This document shows positions 1 to 7,603 of a stretch of 10,460 bases of DNA, piece after piece. Every line of letters starts with the position of its first letter. Position 1 is the first letter of the stretch. Source of the DNA: an uncultured Mucilaginibacter sp. Lineage in GTDB: Bacteria > Bacteroidota > Bacteroidia > Sphingobacteriales > Sphingobacteriaceae. Under the pieces are notes generated by a model that made no database searches, had not been told where the DNA came from, and saw nothing but the letters and a program-made list of their open reading frames with translations. Where the stretch lies: positions 1 to 10,460 of the forward strand of contig CAMLFI010000052.1 of the NCBI GenBank assembly GCA_946479225.1, given 5' to 3'. The position numbers were made by a program, and so were the translations under genes.

Positions 1-2058
1 TCAAGCGGCGGCGGCTTTACCCGATGGGCCGATGTTTACATAAACCTTTTTGACTCTGCTACCTACTCTCCTGTTAATGGCGATAACCGTGTTGTAACTT
101 ATCAGCTTACGGAGTTTTCTGACGGTGCCGAACATTACAGCACCCATACAGCTACCATCGCCGGGCAATCACAATTGATAGACCCCGGCGTACCAACCTT
201 TGTAAGCGATTACGATGAGTTTGGAAATGTGATAACCACTTATTATCGCTCTTACCTGTTTATAAGCATAAGCGACGCGCCTGATCCATCACCGCCCGTA
301 AATGCCTGCGATTTGGAGATCGTTAATATTCAGGTTGACAAATTTGAAACCGCGCCGGGAGCAGCTGATGCACAGATAACCGTTAACGCCACATCAAGTT
401 ACTTGCCTATACTTTATAGCCTTGATAACGTAACATTTCAGTCCTCAAACGTTTTTGCGGGCATAAGCGGAGGTCTAAAAACCGTATATGTTACTGATGC
501 TAACGCACTGGGTTGCGCGGTTAATCAACACGTAACGGTACGCACACTTAGCAGCTTACTGGTAAAAGACCCCTCAGTTACTGTAGCCGGAAATGTTAGC
601 CGATGGAACGCCGCCTTCAACCCTGTGGTTTTTAAATATCAGCGTCAGGACTTTGAAGTTTACGCTGTTAGTTTAGATAGCGCGACCAACAAAGCCAAAT
701 TGCTTATCAACTCGCCAACTAATAAATTATCCAAAGGCGATAAGGTGTATGTAAATGCGGGAAGTTACAAGGGCGTTTTTGATGTGGAAAGCGGCTCGGA
801 CTACAACACATTGGTTATCAATTCCTCTTTCACATCAACCGCAACCGGTTTTATCAACATCAATAAACAACGGCCATATTATGCTATCAAAACAAAAATA
901 ACTTATCATGACCCGGTTACCGGTCAGCAGCAAACAATAGAATCAACCAACCGGCCTGATAACACAGGTTTGGTTAAGGCGGATATCTCTAATTTTTTGC
1001 AAAGCCTGGTAAGCCCTAAAGATGATAGCAATTTTACAAAGATCAACTTTAGGGACAGTAACCTTAGCGCCAGCTACCGCATCAGTTTTGCGCAGCAATG
1101 GGATGATGAAAACGGCAAAGAGCAAATATCAGACTATACAGAAAATGCCGACGCCTATTTTGTGTTATACGCTGCAAAACAATTGGGCCAGCGCTACGGC
1201 GGCAACCTGGCTGCATATGTGCCGTTTAAAACCATAACTAGCGGCGCACAACCGGCAGAATGGATAACCGATTTTGCAGAACCTGCTTACTCTAACGCTT
1301 ATCCATTTGATATCGGTTTTATTTATAGCGAAGACCTTCTGGGGTTGGATCTATACTGCGAACTAACGTTACTGGATATTAACCGCAGCCAATTAGCCGG
1401 AGGTACTCAGGTTATAACATTGTTGAATGAGGATGATTCCTGGTTGCTTAATCAGGATGGTAATAAGTATGTAATAGCTGATCAAACTATTTCAATTAAC
1501 CCGCTGGCGGAACAATTGGGATTGAACAGGTTGCTTATCAACAGCAGTTTTCCGCCGGAAGCCTATTACTTTACTATCACCGTAAAATATGATGATGATG
1601 CAGATATAAGCCACGCGGTTACCCAAACTCAAACCGTGCGCATTGACGATGCTATTGACGACAACTCGGTTTACCTGCGCTGGATAGGCTTAAGCGGATC
1701 ATGGAACTACTATCGCTTTGCCTACAATCAGGAAGTATCATTAGATGTGCAGAACGCAGTCATTATTAAAAACTACGTTACCGATTGGGAAAACCAAGAG
1801 AGCATTGAGGAAGTGATCAGCAAATCAGCAGGCCAAAAGATGAAGGTAATGGCCGAGGACCTTTCGGTAAATGATATTAAGGGTCTGCAGTCCATAAAGT
1901 ACTCACCTAAAGTGCAAATGCTGGTAAACAAAAACCCGGTTAAGTGGCAAACGGTGGTGCTTAACACAGCCACGTTCAGCGAATACGAAACCCGTAACGG
2001 GCAGGCGCCGTTCAGCGTGACATTTAATTTGCCGGCAATTAATATACAAACGCAGTAA
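1..2058 (+). CDS. Modular phage tail / adhesin-like protein with SprB-like repeat (5' end missing)
   Basis: The frame is open from the first base, so the gene begins upstream and 685 residues are visible; a TTG at 175 lies inside the frame and is not the start. Visible residues about 108-181 look like a SprB-type repeat: an ITVNATSS strand, then YSLDNVTFQSS, a GISGG turn, and the VTDANALGC signature. SprB repeats are known from Bacteroidetes surface adhesins. Residues about 218-288 form a beta-rich segment with LSKGDKVYVN and a later TLVINSSF strand, resembling small beta modules in phage structural proteins. Near the C-terminus, YLRWIGLSGSWNYYRF is an aromatic patch of a kind I associate with Bacteroidetes phage tail proteins. 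The next gene starts 91 bases downstream. The likely role is the tail tip or receptor contact, inferred from the modules and position; no enzyme motif is visible. Confidence 0.7.
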   Translation, partial: SSGGGFTRWADVYINLFDSATYSPVNGDNRVVTYQLTEFSDGAEHYSTHTATIAGQSQLIDPGVPTFVSDYDEFGNVITTYYRSYLFISISDAPDPSPPVNACDLEIVNIQVDKFETAPGAADAQITVNATSSYLPILYSLDNVTFQSSNVFAGISGGLKTVYVTDANALGCAVNQHVTVRTLSSLLVKDPSVTVAGNVSRWNAAFNPVVFKYQRQDFEVYAVSLDSATNKAKLLINSPTNKLSKGDKVYVNAGSYKGVFDVESGSDYNTLVINSSFTSTATGFININKQRPYYAIKTKITYHDPVTGQQQTIESTNRPDNTGLVKADISNFLQSLVSPKDDSNFTKINFRDSNLSASYRISFAQQWDDENGKEQISDYTENADAYFVLYAAKQLGQRYGGNLAAYVPFKTITSGAQPAEWITDFAEPAYSNAYPFDIGFIYSEDLLGLDLYCELTLLDINRSQLAGGTQVITLLNEDDSWLLNQDGNKYVIADQTISINPLAEQLGLNRLLINSSFPPEAYYFTITVKYDDDADISHAVTQTQTVRIDDAIDDNSVYLRWIGLSGSWNYYRFAYNQEVSLDVQNAVIIKNYVTDWENQESIEEVISKSAGQKMKVMAEDLSVNDIKGLQSIKYSPKVQMLVNKNPVKWQTVVLNTATFSEYETRNGQAPFSVTFNLPAINIQTQ

Positions 2059-2063
2059 ATTAT

Positions 2064-2145
2064 TTCGGATTTCGGATGTTCAATTTCGGATTTAGAAACA
2101 TTTTCCGGTCTTCCCAACTTGCGGACTTCCGGACTTCCCAACTAG
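2064..2145. repeat. Short-period degenerate repeats (7-bp then 8-bp) between two tail genes
   Basis: The 91-base spacer is built of two short-period repeats. TTCGGAT occurs at 2064-2070, 2071-2077 and 2085-2091, with a diverged unit GTTCAAT at 2078-2084, giving a 7-bp period. From 2109 an 8-bp period follows: TCTTCCCA, ACTTGCGG, ACTTCCGG, ACTTCCCA, ACTAG. CTTCCCAACT is repeated exactly at 2110-2119 and 2134-2143. The repeats begin 5 bases after one stop codon and end 4 bases before the next start. The function is unknown. Similar 'stuttering' spacers are, from memory, common in Sphingobacteriaceae genomes; I could not verify this. Confidence 0.75.
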
Positions 2146-2149
2146 AAAA

Positions 2150-4153
2150 ATGAACCAACTACAACTCTATATAAACGATCAATTGGCCAACCTGAGCGAT
2201 GATAGCCCTATTGCGCTTACCTTTCAGATCAATAACCTGGCCGAGGTGAAGAACCAGCAGGGCAACACATCAAACCAGTTTAAACTGCCGCTTACCCAGC
2301 ACAACAGGCGTATACTGGGTTTCCCAGATGATGTGGCTTTATGTTCTGACGCGCCTTACAAAAAGTATCCGGCCAAGCTGGTGCAGGATGGTTTGGAGAT
2401 CATCCCCTATGGCGTAGCCGAATTGAATGGTATTGATAACGATACTGCCAGTCTCACCGTACTATCAGGCAATGTCGATTTTTTTGACGCCATTGACGGT
2501 AAGCTGTATGACATGGGTAAAACATTTACGCCGTACGAGCATAAATGGAACGTTGAAAATGTTGCGTTATCCCAAAGTCGTACTTCTGGTTGGATCTATC
2601 CTGTGGTGGATTATGGTAATTTACCCGGGCATCCAAACAACATCAACGTAAATTTTTTAAGACCCGGCTTTTTTATTAAAACGGCAATTGATGAGATAGT
2701 AAAATCTACCGGTTATAAAGCGAGTGGATCATTGCTGGATGACCCGTTGTACCCAAAACTTATTGCACAGTTTAGCAATGGCACCTTTGAACATGGTACC
2801 GATTACCAAAACGCAGAGGTAATACAAAACCCACATGCTTGTACCGTTAAAACGCATGCTGATCAAAACTTTGGCGACAATAATGCGTATGTAGGCAGAG
2901 TTCCGTTTTACAATCAGTCCGAAGATAAAAATCATTTATGGCAAAATTCCAACCAATATTATCGTGCGCCTGCCAGCATATCAGCATCTGTAACGCTTGA
3001 ATTTTCGGTTGAAATAACAGGTGATCTCAGCAAAAACAGTAGTCAGGAGCATTTTGGTATTGTGCTCCGTTTAAAGCAACATTCATCCGGCGATGAACTG
3101 ACCAGCACAATAATAGATCTGAGCAGCAACACGCAACATGTATGGGGCAATTATTATAAACGCGTTGCCAACAATGTTAAACTGTCTTATGATCTGGATC
3201 TGGCCCTTGGCGAGGGCGTCTATGTAGAGTATCACGTTAATCACAATAAACATGGCGTTATTACCATTAAAAAGGACAGTTCATTAATCATCACCACCAA
3301 GCGGCAAAAAGTACTTTACGGGCACGATGTTCAATGCGAACGAATCTTCCCGGACATATCCGCAAAGTACCTTTTGAAAGATACCCTGCAACGCTTTGGT
3401 ATTATTTGCCAAACAGATAACGCCAAACGGACGGTATCATTCAATTCCTTTCGGGATATTGTAAATAATATCCCGCTGGCTAAAAACTGGTCGGGTAAGT
3501 GCTTGGACCAGGGTAAGGCTATCAGCTTTCAATTGGGGGGTTACGCACAGGAAAATAAGCTGAAATATAAAGAGGATGAGGCGGTGTTACCTGCAGGTTT
3601 TGCTGATGCAGTTATTAAAGTTGCCGATGCTACTTTACCCGCATCAGCCGATCTGTTTGAGAGCCAGTTTGCCCCTACCCTTAATGTGCCTTATCTGAAC
3701 GCTAGTGTAGCCCAGATCAAGATGATGGACGACGAAAGCAGCGATTTCAGCGTCGGCGTAACACCGCGTATTTTAATAGACCGCAAGCTGCCGTTGCAGG
3801 GTGGTAAAACCGTGACATTTAGCGATGGGCAGGGCGATGATAAAGTAGTTAACGATTATATAAGCATACCTTACTTTTACAATCCTGATGCGCCCAAATT
3901 AACTGAAAGCTATGGTTATGCTAGCCTCAAGTTTGATGATCTGCGCAAAAGGTATTACTCCGAGCTGGAGAAAATACTAAAGCACACTAAAAAGGTAGTA
4001 CGTTATTTTCTGCTGAGTCCGCGCGATATTTTGGAACTTGACCTATTGATACCGGTTTACCTGGAGCAAGACAGCGCCTATTATTACATTAATAAAATTG
4101 ATGCCTGGCGCAAAGGGCAGGCAACAAAGGTAGAGTTGGTGAAATTGGGGTAA
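2150..4153 (+). CDS. Phage baseplate / tail-tip hub-like protein
   Basis: A 667-residue protein with no signal peptide or membrane segment. Its N-terminus (MNQLQLYINDQLANL, then a TFQINNLAEVKNQQGN stretch) is all-beta in character and leads into a region rich in aromatic and glycine residues up to about residue 225. Residues about 226-390 look like a separate beta-sandwich insert with alternating strands (SASVTLEFSVEITGDL, ITIKKDSSLIITT). The block beginning at D402 (DISAKYLLKDTLQRFGIICQ) is a pattern I associate with tail-associated proteins of Bacteroidetes phages; its helix is followed by VSFNSFRDIVNN and NWSGK. The C-terminus alternates strands and ends in a KIDAWRKGQATKVELVKLG hairpin. 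The start is the first ATG after the repeat spacer, without a Shine-Dalgarno site. Its place between a probable fibre gene and the tape measure region supports a tip or baseplate role. The family is unconfirmed. Confidence 0.6.
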   Translation: MNQLQLYINDQLANLSDDSPIALTFQINNLAEVKNQQGNTSNQFKLPLTQHNRRILGFPDDVALCSDAPYKKYPAKLVQDGLEIIPYGVAELNGIDNDTASLTVLSGNVDFFDAIDGKLYDMGKTFTPYEHKWNVENVALSQSRTSGWIYPVVDYGNLPGHPNNINVNFLRPGFFIKTAIDEIVKSTGYKASGSLLDDPLYPKLIAQFSNGTFEHGTDYQNAEVIQNPHACTVKTHADQNFGDNNAYVGRVPFYNQSEDKNHLWQNSNQYYRAPASISASVTLEFSVEITGDLSKNSSQEHFGIVLRLKQHSSGDELTSTIIDLSSNTQHVWGNYYKRVANNVKLSYDLDLALGEGVYVEYHVNHNKHGVITIKKDSSLIITTKRQKVLYGHDVQCERIFPDISAKYLLKDTLQRFGIICQTDNAKRTVSFNSFRDIVNNIPLAKNWSGKCLDQGKAISFQLGGYAQENKLKYKEDEAVLPAGFADAVIKVADATLPASADLFESQFAPTLNVPYLNASVAQIKMMDDESSDFSVGVTPRILIDRKLPLQGGKTVTFSDGQGDDKVVNDYISIPYFYNPDAPKLTESYGYASLKFDDLRKRYYSELEKILKHTKKVVRYFLLSPRDILELDLLIPVYLEQDSAYYYINKIDAWRKGQATKVELVKLG

Positions 4154-4169
4154 TTGGTCTTAAAATTTA

Positions 4170-4201
4170 TTTGCAATACTGATGAACACAAATTATATTT
4201 A
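4170..4201 (+). promoter_or_regulatory. Candidate Bacteroidetes-type promoter for the lipoprotein gene
   Basis: TTTG at 4170-4173 and TATATTTA at 4194-4201 are separated by 20 bases. The Bacteroidetes primary-sigma consensus is TTTG, 19-21 bases, TAnnTTTG; the downstream box here matches 7 of 8 positions, with A in place of the final G. The lipoprotein ATG lies 32 bases after the box, leaving room for a short leader. Spacers of the core structural genes show no equally good match that I found, so the lipoprotein may be transcribed independently, for example in the lysogen. Confidence 0.45.
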
Positions 4202-4233
4202 CCAAAAAAATTAGCAAATCTAAACTTCACAAC

Positions 4234-4776
4234 ATGAAAATCAATCATCTTTTTTTTGCGCTACTAATAGCCTTTGCAAGTTGCAATTCCGCTTCCAGGC
4301 AAAATGTTGAAAATCTACCTGATAAACAGATACAGTTTGTCAATTTGATACATAGGCATGATTCAATTTATAACGGACTTACGAATGATATTGGCAAAAC
4401 GGAATATATAGATAGTAGCCGGAAAAATATAGTTGATTTTGTTATTTACAAATTACGCGAGGTTAAAGATTGGCAAGCAAGGCTTAGCAAGTTAAATATT
4501 ATAGAATCAGATAGTATGATAAGGGCAGAATTTTTGCTTTCAAATATCAATTCAACCGATTCTATATTGTTGGAGTCCGAAATTCCACTTGACAGTTTAC
4601 AATTGAAAGAACAACTAAAAACAATTAAAGTAAACGATAAGATAAGTATTTCCGGCATTTTTATTAGTCGCGATGTAGTTGACTTATATGATATTTACTT
4701 TACACTTGATGAGCAGCGAAAATTCAAAACTACAAAGTTTGATTTTTACCTTACCGATATCAAAAAAGCACAGTAA
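4234..4776 (+). CDS. Small phage-borne lipoprotein (probable moron, function unknown)
   Basis: A 180-residue protein with a lipoprotein signal peptide: MKINH, a hydrophobic core FFALLIAFA, and a lipobox F14-A15-S16 before C17. The mature part is hydrophilic and probably mostly helical, with no cysteine after C17 and no catalytic motif I recognise. It should be lipid-anchored in the inner or outer membrane. The residues after the cysteine (NSASRQ) do not form a clear acidic surface-export signal of the Bacteroidetes type, so a periplasm-facing location is more likely. Hand counts over 300 bases give about 33% G+C, well below the 43-55% in sampled lines of flanking structural genes. With its own promoter candidate and position between tail genes, this fits a lysogenic-conversion cargo gene. 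Superinfection exclusion is a known role of phage lipoproteins, but here it is only inference. Confidence 0.75.
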   Translation: MKINHLFFALLIAFASCNSASRQNVENLPDKQIQFVNLIHRHDSIYNGLTNDIGKTEYIDSSRKNIVDFVIYKLREVKDWQARLSKLNIIESDSMIRAEFLLSNINSTDSILLESEIPLDSLQLKEQLKTIKVNDKISISGIFISRDVVDLYDIYFTLDEQRKFKTTKFDFYLTDIKKAQ

Positions 4777-4787
4777 TTCTCTAAAAC

Positions 4788-4810
4788 CTATCAGTATACC
4801 AACCTGATAG
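4788..4810 (+). terminator. Weak hairpin after the lipoprotein gene
   Basis: CTATCAG at 4788-4794 pairs perfectly with CTGATAG at 4804-4810 across a 9-base loop, starting 12 bases after the lipoprotein stop. The following bases (CAGTTTCACAC) are only slightly T-rich, so it is a poor intrinsic terminator. It may instead limit read-through weakly or protect the mRNA 3' end. Confidence 0.25.
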
Positions 4811-4821
4811 CAGTTTCACAC

Positions 4822-4837
4822 TATGCCAATTGGCATA
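4822..4837. promoter_or_regulatory. 16-bp perfect palindrome, copy 1 (operator candidate)
   Basis: TATGCCAATTGGCATA reads the same on both strands over all 16 bases. It lies in the spacer before the tape measure gene, 46 bases after the lipoprotein stop. A copy with one mismatch occurs at 7884-7899. A perfect 16-bp dyad found twice in 10 kb is what a dimeric DNA-binding protein would recognise; the regulator is unknown. The small helix-turn-helix protein at 7604-7894 is one candidate because the second copy overlaps its stop codon. Confidence 0.5.
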
Positions 4838-4861
4838 TTTATATTGTCTGTTCTGATTTAT

Positions 4862-4970
4862 TTTACCTAATGCATAATATTAGTATTAGTTACTCAGTGC
4901 ATTAGGTAAATGCTGTGTGCGCTACAAACATAAATGCTTTCTAATAATATAAAGTCATATACTAATATTA
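4862..4970 (+). promoter_or_regulatory. Long stem with alternative pairing before the tape measure gene
   Basis: TTTACCTAATGCA (4862-4874) pairs perfectly over 13 bp with TGCATTAGGTAAA (4898-4910). Inside the 23-base loop, TAATA (4875-4879) can pair with TATTA (4884-4888) to form a nested hairpin. The same loop bases TAATATTAGTAT (4875-4886) are also perfectly complementary over 12 bp to ATACTAATATTA (4959-4970), which ends 7 bases before the tape measure ATG at 4978. The two uses of the loop are mutually exclusive. This could be a translational switch on the tape measure mRNA or a nested operator at the DNA level. The regulatory role is inference; the complementarities are directly visible. 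Confidence 0.45.
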
Positions 4971-4977
4971 AACTCCT

Positions 4978-7440
4978 ATGGATGATCATAATCAACTCAA
5001 TCAATATACCAATGCTTTCGATAGTTTGCGCAATTCAATAAACCAATTATCAACCCCGCTAAACAACATTTCAACAAACCTTAATGGGGCAACCAATAAT
5101 TTATTAAAAACAGCCGAAGCATTAAAAAAACTAACCGTTCAAAATCAAGACTTTACTACGGCAAGCGAAAAATCGGACAACAAACTTAAAGAAACTGCCG
5201 AAACATTCATGACCTGGAAAGAGGTTGTGTTATCCGTTAAAGGAGCTATAACCAGCTGCGAAACCGCACTTAAGGGCTGGGGATTAGCGTTGACGGGCGG
5301 GCTTACTGCGTTAACTATTCTGTTACCCGAATTGTGGAAACTATATTCAGCCTACTTAAAAGGTAAAGAAGCTACAGACGGATTCAAAAAAAACCAGGAA
5401 GCTTTAACTGCCGCCTTCAAAAACAGTTTATTTACAAAAGCAGTAACAGATGTTAACGGATTGACCGCTAGCATAAAATCCGCGAAGAGTGGTTATGGTG
5501 AGAAAGCAGAGGTATTAAAAAAATATAATGAAACCTTAGGAGAAACCTTGGGTAAGACTAATAGTCTTGAAGAAGCGGAAAATAAAATCACCAAAAATGG
5601 TCGTGACTATGTTAAGATGATGTTTTACAAAGCCGCCGCTGCATCAGCACTTTCCAATAGTTCGGGGGATATGCTTGACGCAACCCAGAAGGTAATTGAA
5701 GCTGAAAACAAAAAGGCCAAAATAGACAAGGAAGTAGTTGATTTCGGAAAGAACATTCTTGAAAATGAAAGACGCTTAGGAAAAAATCAGGTAACACTTG
5801 GAAAATTTCGACTAAAGGCAAAGCAGGAAGCAGCGGCTGAAGAACTTAAAGAGGCTGAAGCTCATAAAGTTGCCATAGAAGAAACTACAACTAAATTGTA
5901 TACCAATCTTGAAAAGCAAGCAAATGATTTAATAAAGAAAATAGCGCCGGTACCTAAAAATGTAGAAACAAAATCAGGTCATGATAAACAATATTGGGAA
6001 AGCGAACTTACCAAACAACAAGGATTATTAGATAAATTAGATGGCAGCAGTAAAAGTTTTGAAAAACAGGCAAAATCCATAAAGAAAAGGATGACTGCTA
6101 TCAAGAAAATTCTCGCTAATTACTCAACAATAAGCATCAACGCCCCTGATAAAGAACCTGAAGCTGCAGAGCAAGATCCTTTAGATCAATTCAAAAAGAA
6201 AATTGATGACTTCAATAAATACTTAAACAACCAACGCACCAATAAGGCTGGCTATGAAAAAGAGTTAACTGATTTAAAACTACAGCTAGCTAAAAAACTG
6301 ATCACCCAGGAGGATTACTATAAACAATGGGCAGCACTGCAGGAGCGTTATCGTATTGATATTGCAGAAACACTGAAACGGTTTAATGAGGATGATCTGG
6401 CCGAAACGTTACAACACCAAAAAGATTTGGTTGATGCAGAAAAACAAAAAGGAATTATTGACAAAGACGAGAGTAGTTTAAAGAAAGCTTTTTTACCTAA
6501 AGATAAACTTGAAGCCGAAAAGCAGTTAATATCAGACAAGTACAACTTCGAAATACAAAAAGCTGCTGAAGCAGGGAGAGATACAGCTGAAATTAGAAAA
6601 CGCTACCAGGATGATATATCAGCGACAGAAAAGCAATATGAGCAAGACAGGAAAAACTTCCAGATAGAAACTGCGCAACAGGTATCTAACGCTGCGTTTT
6701 CTATCCTTCAAAATAACCTCCGCTCGCAAAGCAGCGCCCGCCTGAAACAACTGGAGACGCAAAAAAATGCCGAATTAGGTAATACCAGCCTTACCGCGAC
6801 ACAGCGTAAGGCTATCGAGGAAAAATACAAAAAAAAGGAGGCCGAAGAAAAGACCAAAGCTTTCAAAGCCGAACAACGTGCTTCAATACTTCAGGCAGTA
6901 ATTAACGGTGCACTTGCTATTACTAAAGTAACATCACAGGCAGGTTTACTTGGAGCATTTGTAATTCCGGGCATCATAGCTTCTACAGCCATACAGGTAG
7001 CCACAATTGCAGCGCAAAAAGCGCCACAATACGCTAAAGGCGGTTTACATTACCGGTCTGATGGTAAAGGCGCTCTTCTGGCAGGCTACAGCCGGATAGA
7101 TGATACAAACGCATATCTGCGATCAGGCGAAGCCGTTGTAGTATCAGAGGCTATGCGCAACCCATGGGCACGCAATTTGGTAAGCGCCATCAATGTGGCT
7201 CACGGTGGTAGAGATTTCTCGGTACAGAATCCAGGTAGTGGTTATGCTATAGGCGGGATCTTTACCGATGGCGGAAATTCTAACAGGTATTACAGTCAGC
7301 CATTAAACGACCAAAAAGATCTGGCCAATACCATAGCTTACCAGATGATCAACAATTTTCCTCCCGTTTATGTGGACGTGAAGGATATTAACAGCCAGCA
7401 AAATATATTGGCACGTACAGTGGATAGGGTGAATCTTTAG
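4978..7440 (+). CDS. Tail tape measure protein
   Basis: An 820-residue protein that sets tail length and is ejected during DNA entry. The N-terminal 75 residues are Asn/Leu-rich and helical. A hydrophobic segment follows at about residues 101-118 (WGLALTGGLTALTILLPELW). Long Lys/Glu/Gln-rich coiled coils dominate residues 150-640. A second hydrophobic stretch lies at about residues 640-683 (GALAITKV, then FVIPGIIASTAIQVATIAA). The C-terminal part has the tape measure signatures YAKGGLHY at 685-692, then GEAVVVSEAMRN. I see no peptidase or lysozyme motif. Sampled lines in the first two thirds are about 25-42% G+C, and those from 6721 onward are 52-55%, so the gene looks mosaic. No tail-assembly chaperone pair with a frameshift precedes it, unlike most long-tailed phages. 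The start at 4978 has no Shine-Dalgarno site and is preceded by a strongly structured spacer. Confidence 0.88.
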   Translation: MDDHNQLNQYTNAFDSLRNSINQLSTPLNNISTNLNGATNNLLKTAEALKKLTVQNQDFTTASEKSDNKLKETAETFMTWKEVVLSVKGAITSCETALKGWGLALTGGLTALTILLPELWKLYSAYLKGKEATDGFKKNQEALTAAFKNSLFTKAVTDVNGLTASIKSAKSGYGEKAEVLKKYNETLGETLGKTNSLEEAENKITKNGRDYVKMMFYKAAAASALSNSSGDMLDATQKVIEAENKKAKIDKEVVDFGKNILENERRLGKNQVTLGKFRLKAKQEAAAEELKEAEAHKVAIEETTTKLYTNLEKQANDLIKKIAPVPKNVETKSGHDKQYWESELTKQQGLLDKLDGSSKSFEKQAKSIKKRMTAIKKILANYSTISINAPDKEPEAAEQDPLDQFKKKIDDFNKYLNNQRTNKAGYEKELTDLKLQLAKKLITQEDYYKQWAALQERYRIDIAETLKRFNEDDLAETLQHQKDLVDAEKQKGIIDKDESSLKKAFLPKDKLEAEKQLISDKYNFEIQKAAEAGRDTAEIRKRYQDDISATEKQYEQDRKNFQIETAQQVSNAAFSILQNNLRSQSSARLKQLETQKNAELGNTSLTATQRKAIEEKYKKKEAEEKTKAFKAEQRASILQAVINGALAITKVTSQAGLLGAFVIPGIIASTAIQVATIAAQKAPQYAKGGLHYRSDGKGALLAGYSRIDDTNAYLRSGEAVVVSEAMRNPWARNLVSAINVAHGGRDFSVQNPGSGYAIGGIFTDGGNSNRYYSQPLNDQKDLANTIAYQMINNFPPVYVDVKDINSQQNILARTVDRVNL

Positions 7441-7600
7441 TAGCAAGTATATAGTATCAAGTAGCTAGACTAATATCGCTTGATAAATACTTGATATCTG
7501 TTACTTATTACTTAAAACAAAGCAGTCTAACTATCAATTAGTTAGACTAATAAACACTTGTTAAAATACTTGACACCTGATACTAATTACTTGATACTAA
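7439..7600. repeat. Heptamer-repeat element with central hairpin, copy 1
   Basis: This fills the spacer from inside the tape measure stop codon to 3 bases before the next ATG. The left arm is in a 7-bp register from 7439: AGTAGCA, AGTATAT, AGTATCA, AGTAGCT, AGACTAA. Two right-arm blocks carry the complementary heptamer: from 7487 ATACTTG, ATATCTG, TTACTTA, TTACTTA, and from 7566 ATACTTG, ACACCTG, ATACTAA, TTACTTG, ATACTAA. TAGACTAATA occurs at 7466-7475 and 7544-7553, so the right-arm block with its lead-in is an imperfect direct duplication about 78 bases apart. Left and right arms are imperfect inverted repeats (about 18 of 22 complementary). A second such element sits at 9312-9398. Confidence 0.75.
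7524..7548. repeat. Perfect 10-bp hairpin at the core of the heptamer element
   Basis: AGTCTAACTA (7524-7533) and TAGTTAGACT (7539-7548) are exact inverted copies around the 5-base loop TCAAT. It has no T-run of a classical intrinsic terminator after it (AATAAACAC follows). It lies between the two right-arm blocks of the heptamer element, and a smaller hairpin occupies the equivalent position in the element at 9312-9398. Confidence 0.6.
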
Positions 7601-7603
7601 ATT

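Noticed and set aside
175..177. TTG codon as start of the first gene
   Set aside because: The frame is open and protein-like from base 1, so the real start lies upstream of the window.
1773..2141. 122-codon frame on the - strand
   Set aside because: It runs antisense to the end of the first tail gene and through the TTCGGAT/ACTTCCGG repeats, and its N-terminus is just translated repeat.
4446..4658. 70-codon frame on the - strand within the lipoprotein gene
   Set aside because: It is antisense to a gene with a clear signal peptide; its hydrophobic look follows from A+T-rich sequence.
4831..4852. Sigma-54-like promoter (TTGGCAT, then TATTG)
   Set aside because: The -12 element lacks the expected TTGC core, and the TGGCAT is already explained by the palindrome.
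7439..7600. CRISPR-like array
   Set aside because: Units are 7 bp, degenerate and contiguous, with no regular spacers and no cas genes.
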